64,000 nucleotides of DNA from Planctomycetota bacterium (GCA_018242625.1 JAFEBO010000012.1:427343-491342); one strand, 5' to 3'. Counted from the first letter of the stretch, positions 1 through 9,257 are shown. Program-made: numbers and translations. Notes: generated by a model from the letters alone, not told the origin.

Positions 1-278
1 TCCAACACGGCCAGCTTGATGCCCTTCGCCTGGTAGTAATTCCAATTGTCGCTGGCTTCGATCTGATCCAGCATCGCCTTATTCAGGTAGCTCGCCGAAA
101 ACATGGTTGCCACCGAAGCGCACGCCGCCAAAACCGCCGTCGTCACGCCGACTCGGGAGAGCCACCGCCGCTGCGCCGGCGATTCCCCTCCGTCGCCCGC
201 AATGCCCGCGGCTGCCGCGGGCACCTCGGTTCCGGGGATCTTCCGTTCGGTCGCAGGCTTGGACTGCTGGCTTTCCAT
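1..278 (-). CDS. DUF4337-family membrane protein, 5' part only
   Basis: Only the N-terminal 92 residues lie in the window; the gene runs off the left edge. The start is ATG at 278 (MESQQSKPATERK). After a polar, Ala/Gly-rich leader there is one hydrophobic segment (VGVTTAVLAACASVATMFS, about residues 43-61), followed by KAMLDQIEASDNWNYYQAK. The alternation of a membrane segment with an IEASDxWNYYQAK motif is the hallmark of DUF4337 proteins, small membrane proteins of unknown function. It is divergent from the FG-GAP gene that starts at 404, with about 125 bp of shared upstream DNA. The family assignment rests on the motif alone. Confidence 0.75.
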   Translation of the reverse strand, partial: MESQQSKPATERKIPGTEVPAAAAGIAGDGGESPAQRRWLSRVGVTTAVLAACASVATMFSASYLNKAMLDQIEASDNWNYYQAKGIKLAVL

Positions 279-403
279 GCGCGAATCCTACCGCTCCCCC
301 GCCACCCCAAAGTCGCATTGAACTGCACCTCGCCTTCCCTTTACACTATGGACGGTGCCACGGGGCGCCGCCGTGGATTCCTCGGGAGGGAGATCGTGCG
401 GGT

Positions 404-2152
404 ATGCGGATTCTTTTGACCGCTTTTGTGGCGTGTTTGCTGGTGATGCGCGGCCAAAGCGCTTTCGCTCAAGCCTGCTTGCCGTTCCAATTGACATCAC
501 CGACGGGCGCTACGGGCGATGATTTCGCCGCGGCGTCGGCGGCCTCCACGGACACGATCGTCATCGGCATACCGGGCAAAAAGGTCGGAGCCAACTCTTT
601 CCAGGGCCAGGCGATGGTGTACCGGTGGAATGGCGCAGCCTGGGCGCTCGAGGCAACACTCACGGCTTCGGACGGCGCCGCGAACGATTCGTTCGGTTGC
701 GCGGTCGCGCTCTCCGGCGACACGGCCGTCATAGGAGCCTATTCAAAGGCCTCGTACCAGGGCGCCGCCTATGTCTTTACAAGGTCCGGTTCGGTCTGGT
801 CGCAGCAGGCAAAGCTCACAGCATCCGACGCCCTGCCCGGCGATGCGTTCGGTTACTGCGTCTCCATCTCGGGAAACACGGTCGTAACCGGCGCCTACGC
901 CAAGCCCTCGGGCACCAATCAGTTTCAGGGTGCGGCGTACATTTTCGTACGTTCCGGAATCGCATGGTCGCAGCAGGCCAAGCTCACGGCGGCCGACGGC
1001 GCCACCAACGACTTCTTCGGAATCTCCGCAACAATCTCCGCCGACACCGTCGCAATCGCAGCCGACAGCAAGACCATCGGCGCCAACGTCGCCCAAGGCG
1101 CCGTGTACGTTTTTACACGCTCTGGAACCGTCTGGTCGCAGCAGGCCAGAATCTCAAACGCGGACGGGACGCCTTCGGACTATTTCGGCTCCTCGGTCTC
1201 GCTCGACACGAACACCCTGATCTGCGGCGCGATCTACAAGTCCGTCGGCGCCAACAGCTACCAGGGTGCCGCATACGCATTTGTTCGCTCGGGCACAGTC
1301 TGGTCACAGCAGGCCAAGCTCGTGGCATCCGACGGAACTCCGTACGACTATTTCGGGGGTTGCGTCGCGATCTCCGGCGAGACCGCCGCGATCGGCGCCG
1401 ACAATCAGACAGTTGCTGGCAATATCGGGCAGGGTGCCGCCTACACGTTTCAACGCACGGGCACAACCTGGTCGCAGCAGGCGAAGTTTGTCGCCACCTC
1501 GAGCGCGGCCGGGGATTCGTTCGGCAGTTCCGTCGCGCTCGCGGGCACCACCGCAGCCATCGGAGCACCGCGCCAGACCGTGGCCGGCACGCCCGAGCGC
1601 GGCGCTCTCTACGTTTTCGGCTCCAACATCCCGATCAACCTCGTCCAGCAACCAGCGTCCGTCTCGACCTGCTCGACGAGCACGGCACTGCTCTCCGTGA
1701 CAGCCCTCGGAACCGGCCCATTCACCTACCAGTGGCAGTGGCGATCGAATCCCACGGTCCCGGCGTGGCTCACCCTGACGGACGGTGCCAATGCCGCCGG
1801 CACCCGCAGGTTCACGGCCCAGAACGCCTCAGCATCTTCCGTTTCTGTCAGGATCTACAAACAAACCGATACCCAGATTCCCTTCGCCGACTTCCGCGTC
1901 ATCGTCTCCAATGCGTGCGGCAACGCCACGTCCATTCCCGCCTCGATCCGGGTCTGCTGGGGTGATCTGAATTGCGATGGCCTCGTAGACGATTCCGACT
2001 TTGTGATCTTCGCCGACGCCTACTCGATCCTGGCATGCTCCGACCCGGACATGCCCCCAAATTGCCCGGCCGACCTGAACGATTCCGGGATCGTCGATGA
2101 CGAAGACTTCACGATCTTTGCTGCGGCGTACAACACGCTGCTCTGTCCGTAA
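404..2152 (+). CDS. Secreted FG-GAP repeat protein with C-terminal dockerin
   Basis: A 582-residue secreted protein. ATG at 404 is chosen because it follows a purine-rich GGGAGGGAGA and opens a good signal peptide (hydrophobic core LLTAFVACLLVM, cleavage near AFAQA). Residues about 38-400 hold seven tandem repeats of roughly 50 residues with the pattern D.FG..V..SGDTA.IGA, ending in GAAYVF.RSG..WSQQAKL. This is the FG-GAP type blade of a seven-bladed integrin-like propeller, usually used for binding. An Ig-like stretch with Cys residues follows, then a paired dockerin-like module (about 519-582) with DLNCDGLVDDSDF and DLNDSGIVDDEDF calcium-loop motifs, ending LLCP. The ligand cannot be inferred. 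Confidence 0.88.
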   Translation: MRILLTAFVACLLVMRGQSAFAQACLPFQLTSPTGATGDDFAAASAASTDTIVIGIPGKKVGANSFQGQAMVYRWNGAAWALEATLTASDGAANDSFGCAVALSGDTAVIGAYSKASYQGAAYVFTRSGSVWSQQAKLTASDALPGDAFGYCVSISGNTVVTGAYAKPSGTNQFQGAAYIFVRSGIAWSQQAKLTAADGATNDFFGISATISADTVAIAADSKTIGANVAQGAVYVFTRSGTVWSQQARISNADGTPSDYFGSSVSLDTNTLICGAIYKSVGANSYQGAAYAFVRSGTVWSQQAKLVASDGTPYDYFGGCVAISGETAAIGADNQTVAGNIGQGAAYTFQRTGTTWSQQAKFVATSSAAGDSFGSSVALAGTTAAIGAPRQTVAGTPERGALYVFGSNIPINLVQQPASVSTCSTSTALLSVTALGTGPFTYQWQWRSNPTVPAWLTLTDGANAAGTRRFTAQNASASSVSVRIYKQTDTQIPFADFRVIVSNACGNATSIPASIRVCWGDLNCDGLVDDSDFVIFADAYSILACSDPDMPPNCPADLNDSGIVDDEDFTIFAAAYNTLLCP

Positions 2153-2184
2153 GCCACGCAGAACGGCCCGGCCCACCGCACAAA

Positions 2185-2622
2185 TCAACTCGTCTGCGTG
2201 AATGTCGCGCCGTCGAGGGCGTCGAAGCTCACAAACTGACCCGCCACGAAGTCCGATGCTTTCTGCCGGCTGTCGGTGGGCTCGACCCAGACGGGAACTC
2301 CGGCGTTCACAATCACGCTGCTCCCCTCAACTCCCAGAACGGTGCCCTGCACGCGCCGGGGCCGTCCGACCACAGGCTCGACATAGCGGCCGCCGGTCTG
2401 AACAGAGTCGATGCGCCGGGCCTTCGCACAAATCCTCCCGATGATCCTCCCGCCCACCTTCGCCTGAACAGCGCCCTGCGGAACAAGGTGCAGCTGATAG
2501 CTGGTGTCAGGGATCGAAATCACCACCCGCTCTTCACCCTGCGCTCCGACAGAGATCATCGATTCGAAAATGCCGCGGCAAAGACGGCGGTCAATTTGTG
2601 TCGTGGGGGACGGAGTGATCAT
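2185..2622 (-). CDS. Conserved-looking hypothetical protein, beta-rich
   Basis: A 145-residue protein of unknown function. ATG at 2622 (MITPSPTTQ) is preferred over a TTG six codons upstream. The sequence is dominated by short beta-type stretches (EERVVISIPDTSYQLHLV, GGRIIGRICAKARRID, GTVLGVEGSSVIVNAGV) with no signal peptide or membrane segment, so a cytoplasmic small beta-barrel or OB-like fold is possible but not shown. It starts 30 bp after the stop of the TPR metalloprotease gene on the same strand and is probably the last gene of that operon. It is convergent with the FG-GAP gene, with 32 bp between the stops. Confidence 0.65.
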   Translation of the reverse strand: MITPSPTTQIDRRLCRGIFESMISVGAQGEERVVISIPDTSYQLHLVPQGAVQAKVGGRIIGRICAKARRIDSVQTGGRYVEPVVGRPRRVQGTVLGVEGSSVIVNAGVPVWVEPTDSRQKASDFVAGQFVSFDALDGATFTQTS

Positions 2623-2652
2623 GCCCCAGAGAATAGGCAAAACCGGCGACGG

Positions 2653-5337
2653 CTAGTTTTTCTTCGCCCGCCGTTCTTCGAGCGCCTTGAGCCGCTGCTG
2701 ATGGATCGGCCGGTCGGGCTCCAGAACAATCAGGGCGTCAAGCTGCTTCCTGGCCCCCTCCAAGTCGCCCCGCTTGATCGCAATGGCCGCCGCCAGCTCA
2801 CGCCCCGGCGCCTCGTACGGCGCAACCACGCACGCCCTCGACGCCTTCTCCCACGCTTTCTCCCAGTCTCCGGCCGCGGCGTACAGCTTCGCGAGCTGTT
2901 CGCTGATGCTCGCCGAGTTCTGCTCCCGCGCATCCAGGTATTCCAGGTGCACAATCGCTTTCGCCGGATCATGCGCCGGCGAAGATTCGTCCAGATACAT
3001 CGCCGCCAGCAGCTTGTGCGGCATCGGGTCGACCGGCCGCGCCTCGATCAGCCGTTCGAGCAGCGGCACGAGTTCCGGAGTCGCCTTCTGGTTTTCCTTG
3101 TTCAAGCGGAGACGCACGGCCAGTTCGATCAGGTCGGGGTGTTTGGGATGCTGCTCCAGCCAGCGATCCACGACCTCCTGCGACGGAAGATCCTCTTCGT
3201 GCCCCTCGCCCAGCTGCTTGCGCCAGGCGTCCATGAGGTCCTTGACTTCAGGCTCGCCCTCCGCGGGGATCATGCCCCAGCGGACCAGTTCGAGGCCCGC
3301 CCACTGCTTGAACTCATCAAAGAACTGCTCGCGCGACACCCCGAGCACCGTCCGGAAGGCCTCGGGCTCGCGATCCCCCGCCGCGTAGCGATCCATGAGT
3401 TTCAATGGGGCTTCCGGCCCAAATCGCGTCACGATGTACTCGTACATCCAGGCGCCCTGCGCGTACGCCTGCCCGCGGTCGGTCGGCTTTTTCGGCCGGG
3501 TAAACGCGATGTTGATTTCATCAAAGTCAAACAGCGTCTTCGTCTCGTACGCGCGCGCCAGAATCTGCGCCGCGCTCCAGTCACGCGGCGCGTCCTCCAG
3601 ATAGACCGCGGACGCCTCCGTAAACCAGTGAGGCAACCGATTTTTCGTGCGGGCGAGCGTCACGGTGTGGGTGAACTCGTGCTGAATCACGCGAGCCCAG
3701 TCGTACGCCCCCACCGTGTTCTTTTCGCCCAGACGCGGCGCCTCCATCGCGATCAGCGGGCCGGTCGCCGCCGCCATGGTGTGAACTTGCGGCATGCCCG
3801 TGATCCGGACGCTGAACCACTGGTGGTCGGGCATGAGCTCGATCACGGTCTTGCCTGCCGGCTGGAACCGGATCCCGCCGGGCTTGTCCCCGGTCACTCG
3901 GGCGTACACCTTCTCCAGTATCGCCGGCATCTCGCGAGCCAGCGCAAGGTCAATGCCGGGCCGGTAGCGGACGATGAAATGATCACTCTCGATTCGCGCG
4001 AAATTCCGCACGTCCCGGACCAGCTTGAGGCTGTTCGAGGCTCGCACATTGAATGGATCGAGCGCCTCCGCCTTCTCCAGAGCCGCCAGCGCACGGTCGT
4101 CTCTCGCCGCCTGCACTTCAAGAAGCCCCAGCTCGATCCACCCGTCCGCCCGCTTGGGAGCCCGCCGCGTCGCTTCTTCGAGGTACCGCGCCGCATCGGA
4201 GTACTGCCGCTGCTCCGCCAGCGCCTTACCGACTTGCAAGTAACCAATGGGCGTGCCGGGCGAGATCACATCAAGCTGCGCAAGAAGCTTGTCGGCCCCG
4301 GCCAGGTCGAAAAGGCCCGCCGTCGCCGCCGCTTCAAGCGCTCGGGCCTCGAGCAAGCCCGGGTACCGCGCCAAGGTCGGCTTGAGCGCATCGATCGCTG
4401 CCTGCGGGTCGCGCTGGCGAATCCGCACCCGGGCGGTGAGCATGTCTGCCAGTGGCGAAACGGCTTCTCCCGCGTCGTGAGTGGGTGTCGGTGCTCCGTC
4501 CGAAACAATCGGGTCGGCAAGCCGACGCAATTTCAGGGCCATCTTCTCGGCCTGCGGAAAATTGAACGAGTCGACCGAGAGACGCCCCAGCAGATAAAAC
4601 GCGTCCGCGGACGACGGATTCAATTCAAGCGCCTGCTCAAGAGCCTCTCCCGCTTCGACGCTGTTGTCCTTGTCATCCAGCAGTTCCGCCTCGGCGATGT
4701 TGGCGCCCCAGCAAAGCCGGTCGAGCTGCTCTCTCGCCCGGCTCAGCATCGACATCATCGTCTGGAAGTCCTGGCCCCCGCGGGACGGCCCTTCCAGCAT
4801 CGCCTTGAGGTGCAGGGCACGGACGCCTTCCACCAGTTCCCAGGCGGAGCTCTGCCTCTCCTTTGTCACCCTCTGCTCCACCTGCCTCAAAGTCTGTATT
4901 GCCGGCTCGATCTCGCCAAGCCCAACCTGCGCCTCCGCCGTCAGCCGCAGCGAGCGCAGCGAAGCCGGCTTCACCGACGACAGAGTTTCGAGAGCCAGCC
5001 TGTTCTCGCCCCGCCGCACCAGCGCATCCGCACGGTCCAGCGGATCGGCCCCGTTCTCCGAAAGCGCGGGATCATCCCACGCGCCCCGGATCAGGGCGGC
5101 ACGCGCACGCCTGCCAACGTCCGCGAGATCCTCCGGTTTCCAGACGCCGTGACGCACCCGGATATCCGCCCGCTCCGAATCCGTGAGATAAGGAGTCTCC
5201 AGCAGCCGGGTCACAAGCCCCGGCGCCTTGCGGTCTTCTTCAGGAACTCCCTCAACCTGCGCGCCGACGCGACCAGCGCCCAGCAGCAGGAGCAGGGCGG
5301 CCGTCTTGAACGCAATCAAACCATTGCTGTGCTTCAC
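2653..5337 (-). CDS. TPR-repeat protein with gluzincin (peptidase MA-like) domain
   Basis: An 894-residue exported protein that probably works in the periplasm. A GTG start opens a signal peptide (LIAFKTAALLLLLGAGRVGAQ). The first 430 residues and the last 200 are TPR-like helices (for example RADALVRRGENRLALETL and YLEEATRRAPKRADGWIELG). Between them is a metallopeptidase core: HEFTH at 553-557 and a following WFTEASAVYLED supplying the third zinc ligand, the HExxH...E layout of peptidase MA/DUF1570 proteins common in planctomycetes. The GTG lies only six bases after the TAA of the LolA-like gene, so the two are coupled. Substrate unknown; protease activity is inferred from the motif. Confidence 0.85.
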   Translation of the reverse strand: MKHSNGLIAFKTAALLLLLGAGRVGAQVEGVPEEDRKAPGLVTRLLETPYLTDSERADIRVRHGVWKPEDLADVGRRARAALIRGAWDDPALSENGADPLDRADALVRRGENRLALETLSSVKPASLRSLRLTAEAQVGLGEIEPAIQTLRQVEQRVTKERQSSAWELVEGVRALHLKAMLEGPSRGGQDFQTMMSMLSRAREQLDRLCWGANIAEAELLDDKDNSVEAGEALEQALELNPSSADAFYLLGRLSVDSFNFPQAEKMALKLRRLADPIVSDGAPTPTHDAGEAVSPLADMLTARVRIRQRDPQAAIDALKPTLARYPGLLEARALEAAATAGLFDLAGADKLLAQLDVISPGTPIGYLQVGKALAEQRQYSDAARYLEEATRRAPKRADGWIELGLLEVQAARDDRALAALEKAEALDPFNVRASNSLKLVRDVRNFARIESDHFIVRYRPGIDLALAREMPAILEKVYARVTGDKPGGIRFQPAGKTVIELMPDHQWFSVRITGMPQVHTMAAATGPLIAMEAPRLGEKNTVGAYDWARVIQHEFTHTVTLARTKNRLPHWFTEASAVYLEDAPRDWSAAQILARAYETKTLFDFDEINIAFTRPKKPTDRGQAYAQGAWMYEYIVTRFGPEAPLKLMDRYAAGDREPEAFRTVLGVSREQFFDEFKQWAGLELVRWGMIPAEGEPEVKDLMDAWRKQLGEGHEEDLPSQEVVDRWLEQHPKHPDLIELAVRLRLNKENQKATPELVPLLERLIEARPVDPMPHKLLAAMYLDESSPAHDPAKAIVHLEYLDAREQNSASISEQLAKLYAAAGDWEKAWEKASRACVVAPYEAPGRELAAAIAIKRGDLEGARKQLDALIVLEPDRPIHQQRLKALEERRAKKN

Positions 5338-5343
5338 AGGACT

Positions 5344-6396
5344 TTACTTCGGCTGAGACGCCGGGTTGGGTGCCGTCGAAGGTTGATTGGAACCGTTTTC
5401 CGGACCTGCCCCGGTCCGGGTTGCGTCGGTCGCCCGGTCTGAGCCTTCCGGCTCCTCCAGCCCCCCCCGGAAAGGCATGACCGTTACATCCCAGCCTTCG
5501 GGGCTCTTGGTGTCAAAGACCGTTGCCGGAATAGGGCTTATCGCGTTCTTGGCGACGTTCAGCAATTGAACGGTCGATGTGTCGCCGGCCCGATTCACGG
5601 TGCAGGCCATGCGAGGAAGCAGCTTTCCCGGCTTTCCGGAACTGTCGCCCGACAGCATGTACCAGAGCCGAATCTCCGTGAAATCGTCCGAAACCCCCGG
5701 CCGAGGAACAAGCATCAGCTGCACGGAGTTCTTCACAAAGCTCTTCGTCTGCGTCATGCGCTCGATCGGCAATTCATCCAGCCCGTCGTCCGGCGGCAGC
5801 AGCGTCGCGTCGTATCGCGCAAGGATGTCATCCTTCTTCTGACCGATCGGGATCGGCAGCGGCCCCTCGCCGATCTTGAGCGGATCAAAGCTCTCCCCGG
5901 GCCGTACCACCTGCCGCTTGACCATCCGCTTCTCCGCGGGAAAACGCTCCACGAGCCATTCCCCATCGAAGTTGTACATCTGCTCTTTTTTCTCGAGCTT
6001 CGAGCCCACCTGCAGCGTGTCGAACCGGATCGCAAAGCGGCGTTTGCGCGGAGTGCCTTTGGCCGGGTGAGCCGCCGAAAAATCTTCAAACCACAGCCGC
6101 CCGACACGCTCCTGGGTATCCCCGGCAATCGCAAAGTCTCGCACGTACTTGATGTCGGCGGAAAGAGTCTTCAGATCCTCGTCCGCCGTCTCGAGCGCCA
6201 GAAGCAGCTGCTCGGCCGAAGAAAAACCCGCGATCGGCTCCTGCGGAAGGATCTTGATGGTCGTCGCCGGCCCGGTCTGCGTGATCGTTTCCGGCTTGGG
6301 GTCATCGGCGAGCGAGTTGCCGCAGGCCAGGACCAGCCCGCAACCCAGAGTGAAGCCGAGAGTCTGTTTCAGCCTGATCTTGACACGCTTTGACAC
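5344..6396 (-). CDS. LolA-like outer-membrane lipoprotein-sorting protein
   Basis: A 350-residue exported protein with a GTG start at 6396 and a leader with hydrophobic core TLGFTLGCGLVLACG ending near SLADD. The body alternates strands typical of the LolA/LolB half-barrel (LKTLSADIKYVRDFAI, RVGRLWFEDF, KRRFAIRFDTLQVGSKLEKKEQMYNFDGEWLVER, and a late FTEIRLWYML). LolA-type folds carry lipoprotein acyl chains across the periplasm; planctomycetes have several paralogues whose cargo is unknown. The C-terminal 50 residues are Pro/Gly/Thr-rich and probably disordered. It is the first gene of the operon with the TPR metalloprotease. Family call is from the fold pattern and is moderately sure. Confidence 0.72.
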   Translation of the reverse strand: MSKRVKIRLKQTLGFTLGCGLVLACGNSLADDPKPETITQTGPATTIKILPQEPIAGFSSAEQLLLALETADEDLKTLSADIKYVRDFAIAGDTQERVGRLWFEDFSAAHPAKGTPRKRRFAIRFDTLQVGSKLEKKEQMYNFDGEWLVERFPAEKRMVKRQVVRPGESFDPLKIGEGPLPIPIGQKKDDILARYDATLLPPDDGLDELPIERMTQTKSFVKNSVQLMLVPRPGVSDDFTEIRLWYMLSGDSSGKPGKLLPRMACTVNRAGDTSTVQLLNVAKNAISPIPATVFDTKSPEGWDVTVMPFRGGLEEPEGSDRATDATRTGAGPENGSNQPSTAPNPASQPK

Positions 6397-6571
6397 TGTG
6401 TTTCCCTTCAGTCCATACGCCCGACATCGACAAAGGTTTTCATGCGGGGCTCAGGTGCCGCCCGAGCCTGTCCCCCCACCCTTCCCGCCGGGAAGATTAC
6501 CGGTTCAACAGCCCTGAGACTCTCGTACGTTCGTAAAATGTGTTGCCTTCCCGCCGCTCGGTGCGAATCTA

Positions 6572-7441
6572 TTGCCGGTGAAAAAGAGAGCCGCCATCCC
6601 CGCGCTCGGCCGGAAGCTCGCCCTGACAGCCTTGGCTTCGCTCTCCTTGGCCGGACAGCCCAGCACCGACCCCGCCCACAGCCCAAGGCCGTCCGAAGCC
6701 CCCGCAGCGGCAGGGCTCGGGCAGCGCCCAAACCCGCCCCTGGCAAAGGTCGCTCCATCCGGCCTCTCGCTTCGACCTCTCGACCAGCATCGCAAGCTCG
6801 GAACCGTCTATTTCGAGATCCGACCCAACAGTTTTTCCGTGGCCGGACCCGTTTCCGGCCTGCGGACTTCGCCTTCCCCCCTGCTTGGCTACGCCGTCCC
6901 CCGGACTCCGGTCGAGGCCGCCGGCAACGGTTCAATGGGTTCGGTCATCGCGGCAGGCCAGTTCCAGATCGCCTGGATTTCCCTGTTGAGCGAGGAAGCG
7001 CTCGCTCCCTGGAAATCCACCAACGGCGGCCCGCTCAATCTGGATACAAACCCGATGATCGCCGTGACGGTGCGAAACGCCGTCGACACCAGGCAGTTGT
7101 CCCGCGGCGAATTCGGATCCTCCTACATCTGCACGCTCATCGCTGACTTCACAATCAACGGCATTTCCATCGAGAGCATCATGCCCGAGACCGTCATCTC
7201 CTTCAGCCGCCAGGACGCCGGAGCCGCCGGCGTAAAGGGCGACCAGATGACTCTCCGAACAAAGTGCACGATCCGCCTGAAGGATTTTTTCACAACCATT
7301 CCCGGAACGCAGACTCCCCCCAGTATCGACATCAGCGCGGACCTGATCCTGTCCACGGTCCCGCCCGAAGCACAGTCCCCCGCGCCCGCTCAGCCTTCAG
7401 AGCCGGCGCCCGGTGAGCCCCCCCCCAGCACGCCGAAGTAA
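6572..7441 (+). CDS. Secreted hypothetical protein
   Basis: A 289-residue protein that I do not recognise. Its start is a TTG at 6572 (MPVKKRAAIPALGR), with a GTG two codons later as an alternative; a short hydrophobic leader (LALTALASLSLA) suggests export. The first 80 residues are Pro/Ala-rich; residues about 115-255 look like one folded beta-rich domain (MIAVTVRNAVDTRQLSRGEF, FTINGISIESIMPETVISFS, LRTKCTIRLKDFF), distantly reminiscent of YceI-like lipocalin folds, but no motif proves this. The tail is Pro/Glu-rich. Its last 52 bp overlap the 3' end of the convergent ruvX gene. Confidence 0.6.
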   Translation: MPVKKRAAIPALGRKLALTALASLSLAGQPSTDPAHSPRPSEAPAAAGLGQRPNPPLAKVAPSGLSLRPLDQHRKLGTVYFEIRPNSFSVAGPVSGLRTSPSPLLGYAVPRTPVEAAGNGSMGSVIAAGQFQIAWISLLSEEALAPWKSTNGGPLNLDTNPMIAVTVRNAVDTRQLSRGEFGSSYICTLIADFTINGISIESIMPETVISFSRQDAGAAGVKGDQMTLRTKCTIRLKDFFTTIPGTQTPPSIDISADLILSTVPPEAQSPAPAQPSEPAPGEPPPSTPK

Positions 7442-7866
7442 TCCCGCAGGATCGCGGCCGCTGCCAGCGCATCGCGCTTCTGCTTCTTCTGACCGTGTGT
7501 CATCCCCGACCTGGCCATGCTCCAGTCCGCATCGGCCGATGTCAGCCGCTCGTCCTGGTAGACAACACCCCGCCCCGTTCGCACGCCCAGTTTCGCCCCG
7601 AACTCTCGGGCTTTCTTCGCCTGCGGCCCTTCCGTCCCATCCATATTCACAGGCAGCCCCACCACCAGCGAGGCAATCGTTGCGGCATTCCCGCCCGGTC
7701 CAAGGTGTGTCTCGATCGCCCTCGCAAGCCGCTCGAGGAGCTGGCGCCCGCCGTCGGCAGAACTCGGACACTCGATCACCTCGATCGGCGTGATCAAACC
7801 GGTTTCGCGATCGCCAATGGCAAGACCCGTCCTCTTCTCGCCCAGATCAATCGCCATGTATCGCAT
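7390..7866 (-). CDS. ruvX: Putative pre-16S rRNA nuclease / Holliday junction resolvase-like YqgF
   Basis: A 158-residue cytoplasmic RNase H-fold protein. All the family landmarks are present: the first catalytic Asp in MAIDLGEKRTGLAIGD (D7), the VVGLPVNMDG turn, YQDERLTS with the catalytic Glu, and KKQKRDALAAAAILRDYF with the last Asp. In E. coli this family matures the 5' end of 16S rRNA; a resolvase role has also been proposed. It lies just downstream of manC on the same strand (47 bp apart). Its Gly/Ser-rich C-terminus overlaps the end of the convergent secreted-protein gene by 52 bp, which may explain the low-complexity tail. Confidence 0.93.
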   Translation of the reverse strand: MRYMAIDLGEKRTGLAIGDRETGLITPIEVIECPSSADGGRQLLERLARAIETHLGPGGNAATIASLVVGLPVNMDGTEGPQAKKAREFGAKLGVRTGRGVVYQDERLTSADADWSMARSGMTHGQKKQKRDALAAAAILRDYFGVLGGGSPGAGSEG

Positions 7867-7913
7867 GTGTTCCCGATGCCTGTCTCTGCCGTGCCCCGAC
7901 GACCAGCACGCCG

Positions 7914-9065
7914 CTACTTCAGCCTCTCCTCAACCTGCGCGTGGAGATTCTTCAGGTCCTCCGCCTTCCCGCGCGGCATGATCAGCGTCGCGTCCGGCGT
8001 GTGCACCACGATCAGATCTTCAACACCCAGAAGGGCGATGGTGTGCTTGTTCCCGCCGTTCACCACCAGATTGTTCTTGCCCTGCTGGATGATCGAGGCC
8101 CCCGTACCGTTGGCAGTGCGATTGCCGGCCGGGTCAGAGGCGAGCGTCTCCCCATAGCTCGGCCATGAACCCACATCCAGCCAGTTCACATCCATCTCCA
8201 CGGTGCAAACCGAGAAATCCTTGTCCCCCCCTCCCAACTTGCTCGCCGGCTCCATGATCGCAAAGTCCACGCTGATCTTGGGTAGCGTGGGATACACCCG
8301 CGCGATCGTCTCCTGCTGCGTCTTCGTCCCCCACGCCTTCTGGATCTCCATCATCCCCGCGTGGCTCTCGGGCTTGAACTTCTTGAGCGCCTCCAGGAAG
8401 GTCGATGCCTTCCACACAAACATCCCGCTGTTCCAGTTGAACGAGCCCGATTGCAGGTACGCCTGCGCCCGCGGCAGGTCCGGCTTCTCAACAAACCGCG
8501 CCACGTGGAACGCCAGCGACTTCCCGTCCTTCTCCGTCCCCGGCACGTTGCGGATCGGCGTCCCCCGCTCCACATACCCGTACCCGGTCGCCGCAAACGT
8601 CGGCTTGATCGAAAATGTCACCAGCCGCTTGGGATCGGCCTCCACCAGCTTGTACCCGATATCCATCCGCTCGCGGAATACTTCCTGCGGCTCGATGATG
8701 TGATCGGCGGTCAACACCGCAAAGACCGCGTCCTTGTCAAGCTTTTCAAAGACCGCGGCCGCAAACCCCACCGCGTTCACCGTGTCCCGCCCCACCGGCT
8801 CCCCCATGATCCGCTCATCCGTGAACGCCGGCAGATCGCGCCGAATCACCGAGCGAAACCCCTCGCTCGTACAGATAAACCTCTTCTCCGCCGGCACCAC
8901 ACCCTCAAGCCGGTCCGCCGCAATCTCCAGCAGAGACTTCGGACCGCCCCCGCCCGCCGAAGCCTTGGGCTGAATGAACTTGATGAGCTGTTTCGGCATG
9001 TCCTTGCGGGACATGGGCCAAAGCCGAGTGCCAGCGCCGCCGGCCATGATCATCGCGTATCGCAT
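7914..9065 (-). CDS. manC: Mannose-1-phosphate guanylyltransferase
   Basis: A 383-residue nucleotidyltransferase that makes GDP-mannose from mannose 1-phosphate and GTP, feeding polysaccharide and glycan synthesis. The signature MIMAGGAGTRLWPMSR at the N-terminus, VLTADHII with the metal-binding Asp, RFVEKP for sugar-phosphate binding, and FNWNSGMFVWKA are all present. The length fits the single-domain type; there is no C-terminal phosphomannose isomerase (cupin) domain. A nine-residue Gly/Ala insertion follows the first motif. It starts with ATG at 9065 and precedes ruvX on the same strand. Confidence 0.93.
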   Translation of the reverse strand: MRYAMIMAGGAGTRLWPMSRKDMPKQLIKFIQPKASAGGGGPKSLLEIAADRLEGVVPAEKRFICTSEGFRSVIRRDLPAFTDERIMGEPVGRDTVNAVGFAAAVFEKLDKDAVFAVLTADHIIEPQEVFRERMDIGYKLVEADPKRLVTFSIKPTFAATGYGYVERGTPIRNVPGTEKDGKSLAFHVARFVEKPDLPRAQAYLQSGSFNWNSGMFVWKASTFLEALKKFKPESHAGMMEIQKAWGTKTQQETIARVYPTLPKISVDFAIMEPASKLGGGDKDFSVCTVEMDVNWLDVGSWPSYGETLASDPAGNRTANGTGASIIQQGKNNLVVNGGNKHTIALLGVEDLIVVHTPDATLIMPRGKAEDLKNLHAQVEERLK

Positions 9066-9233
9066 GGGAGGGGAAGATATCGACGATCAGGCAAAATTGC
9101 CACGAATTCCAGAAAGATTGGTCCCCTTCAAGCCCTTCGTTTGCACGTCAAGAAAGCTTGAACGTCCAAGACGGCCTTTGCACTCGGAGCGCCGGCGCTC
9201 TGCCTTCGCAGCCGCAAATCGGCGACCGCCTGA

Positions 9234-9257
9234 AGCGTGGGGCGCAAGCCCCACGTT
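9234..9257. repeat. Hairpin with GCAA tetraloop in intergenic DNA
   Basis: The segment GCGTGGGGC, loop GCAA, GCCCCACGT forms an eight-base-pair perfect stem, extendable to ten with a G-T and an A-T pair, closed by a GNRA-type loop. A second small hairpin (GCCGC, AAC, GCGGC) lies about 20 bp further on, near 9281-9293. They sit between the manC start and the ribbon-helix-helix gene, in 262 bp with no credible gene. There is no T-run, so a classical terminator is unlikely; it resembles a REP-type extragenic palindrome or an RNA structure at the end of the SPFH/RHH transcript. Confidence 0.55.

Noticed and set aside
2488..5442. A long open frame on the plus strand opposite the TPR metalloprotease gene
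   Set aside because: It is Arg/Pro-rich, carries no domain, and merely mirrors the GC-rich codons of the opposite gene, which has clear motifs.
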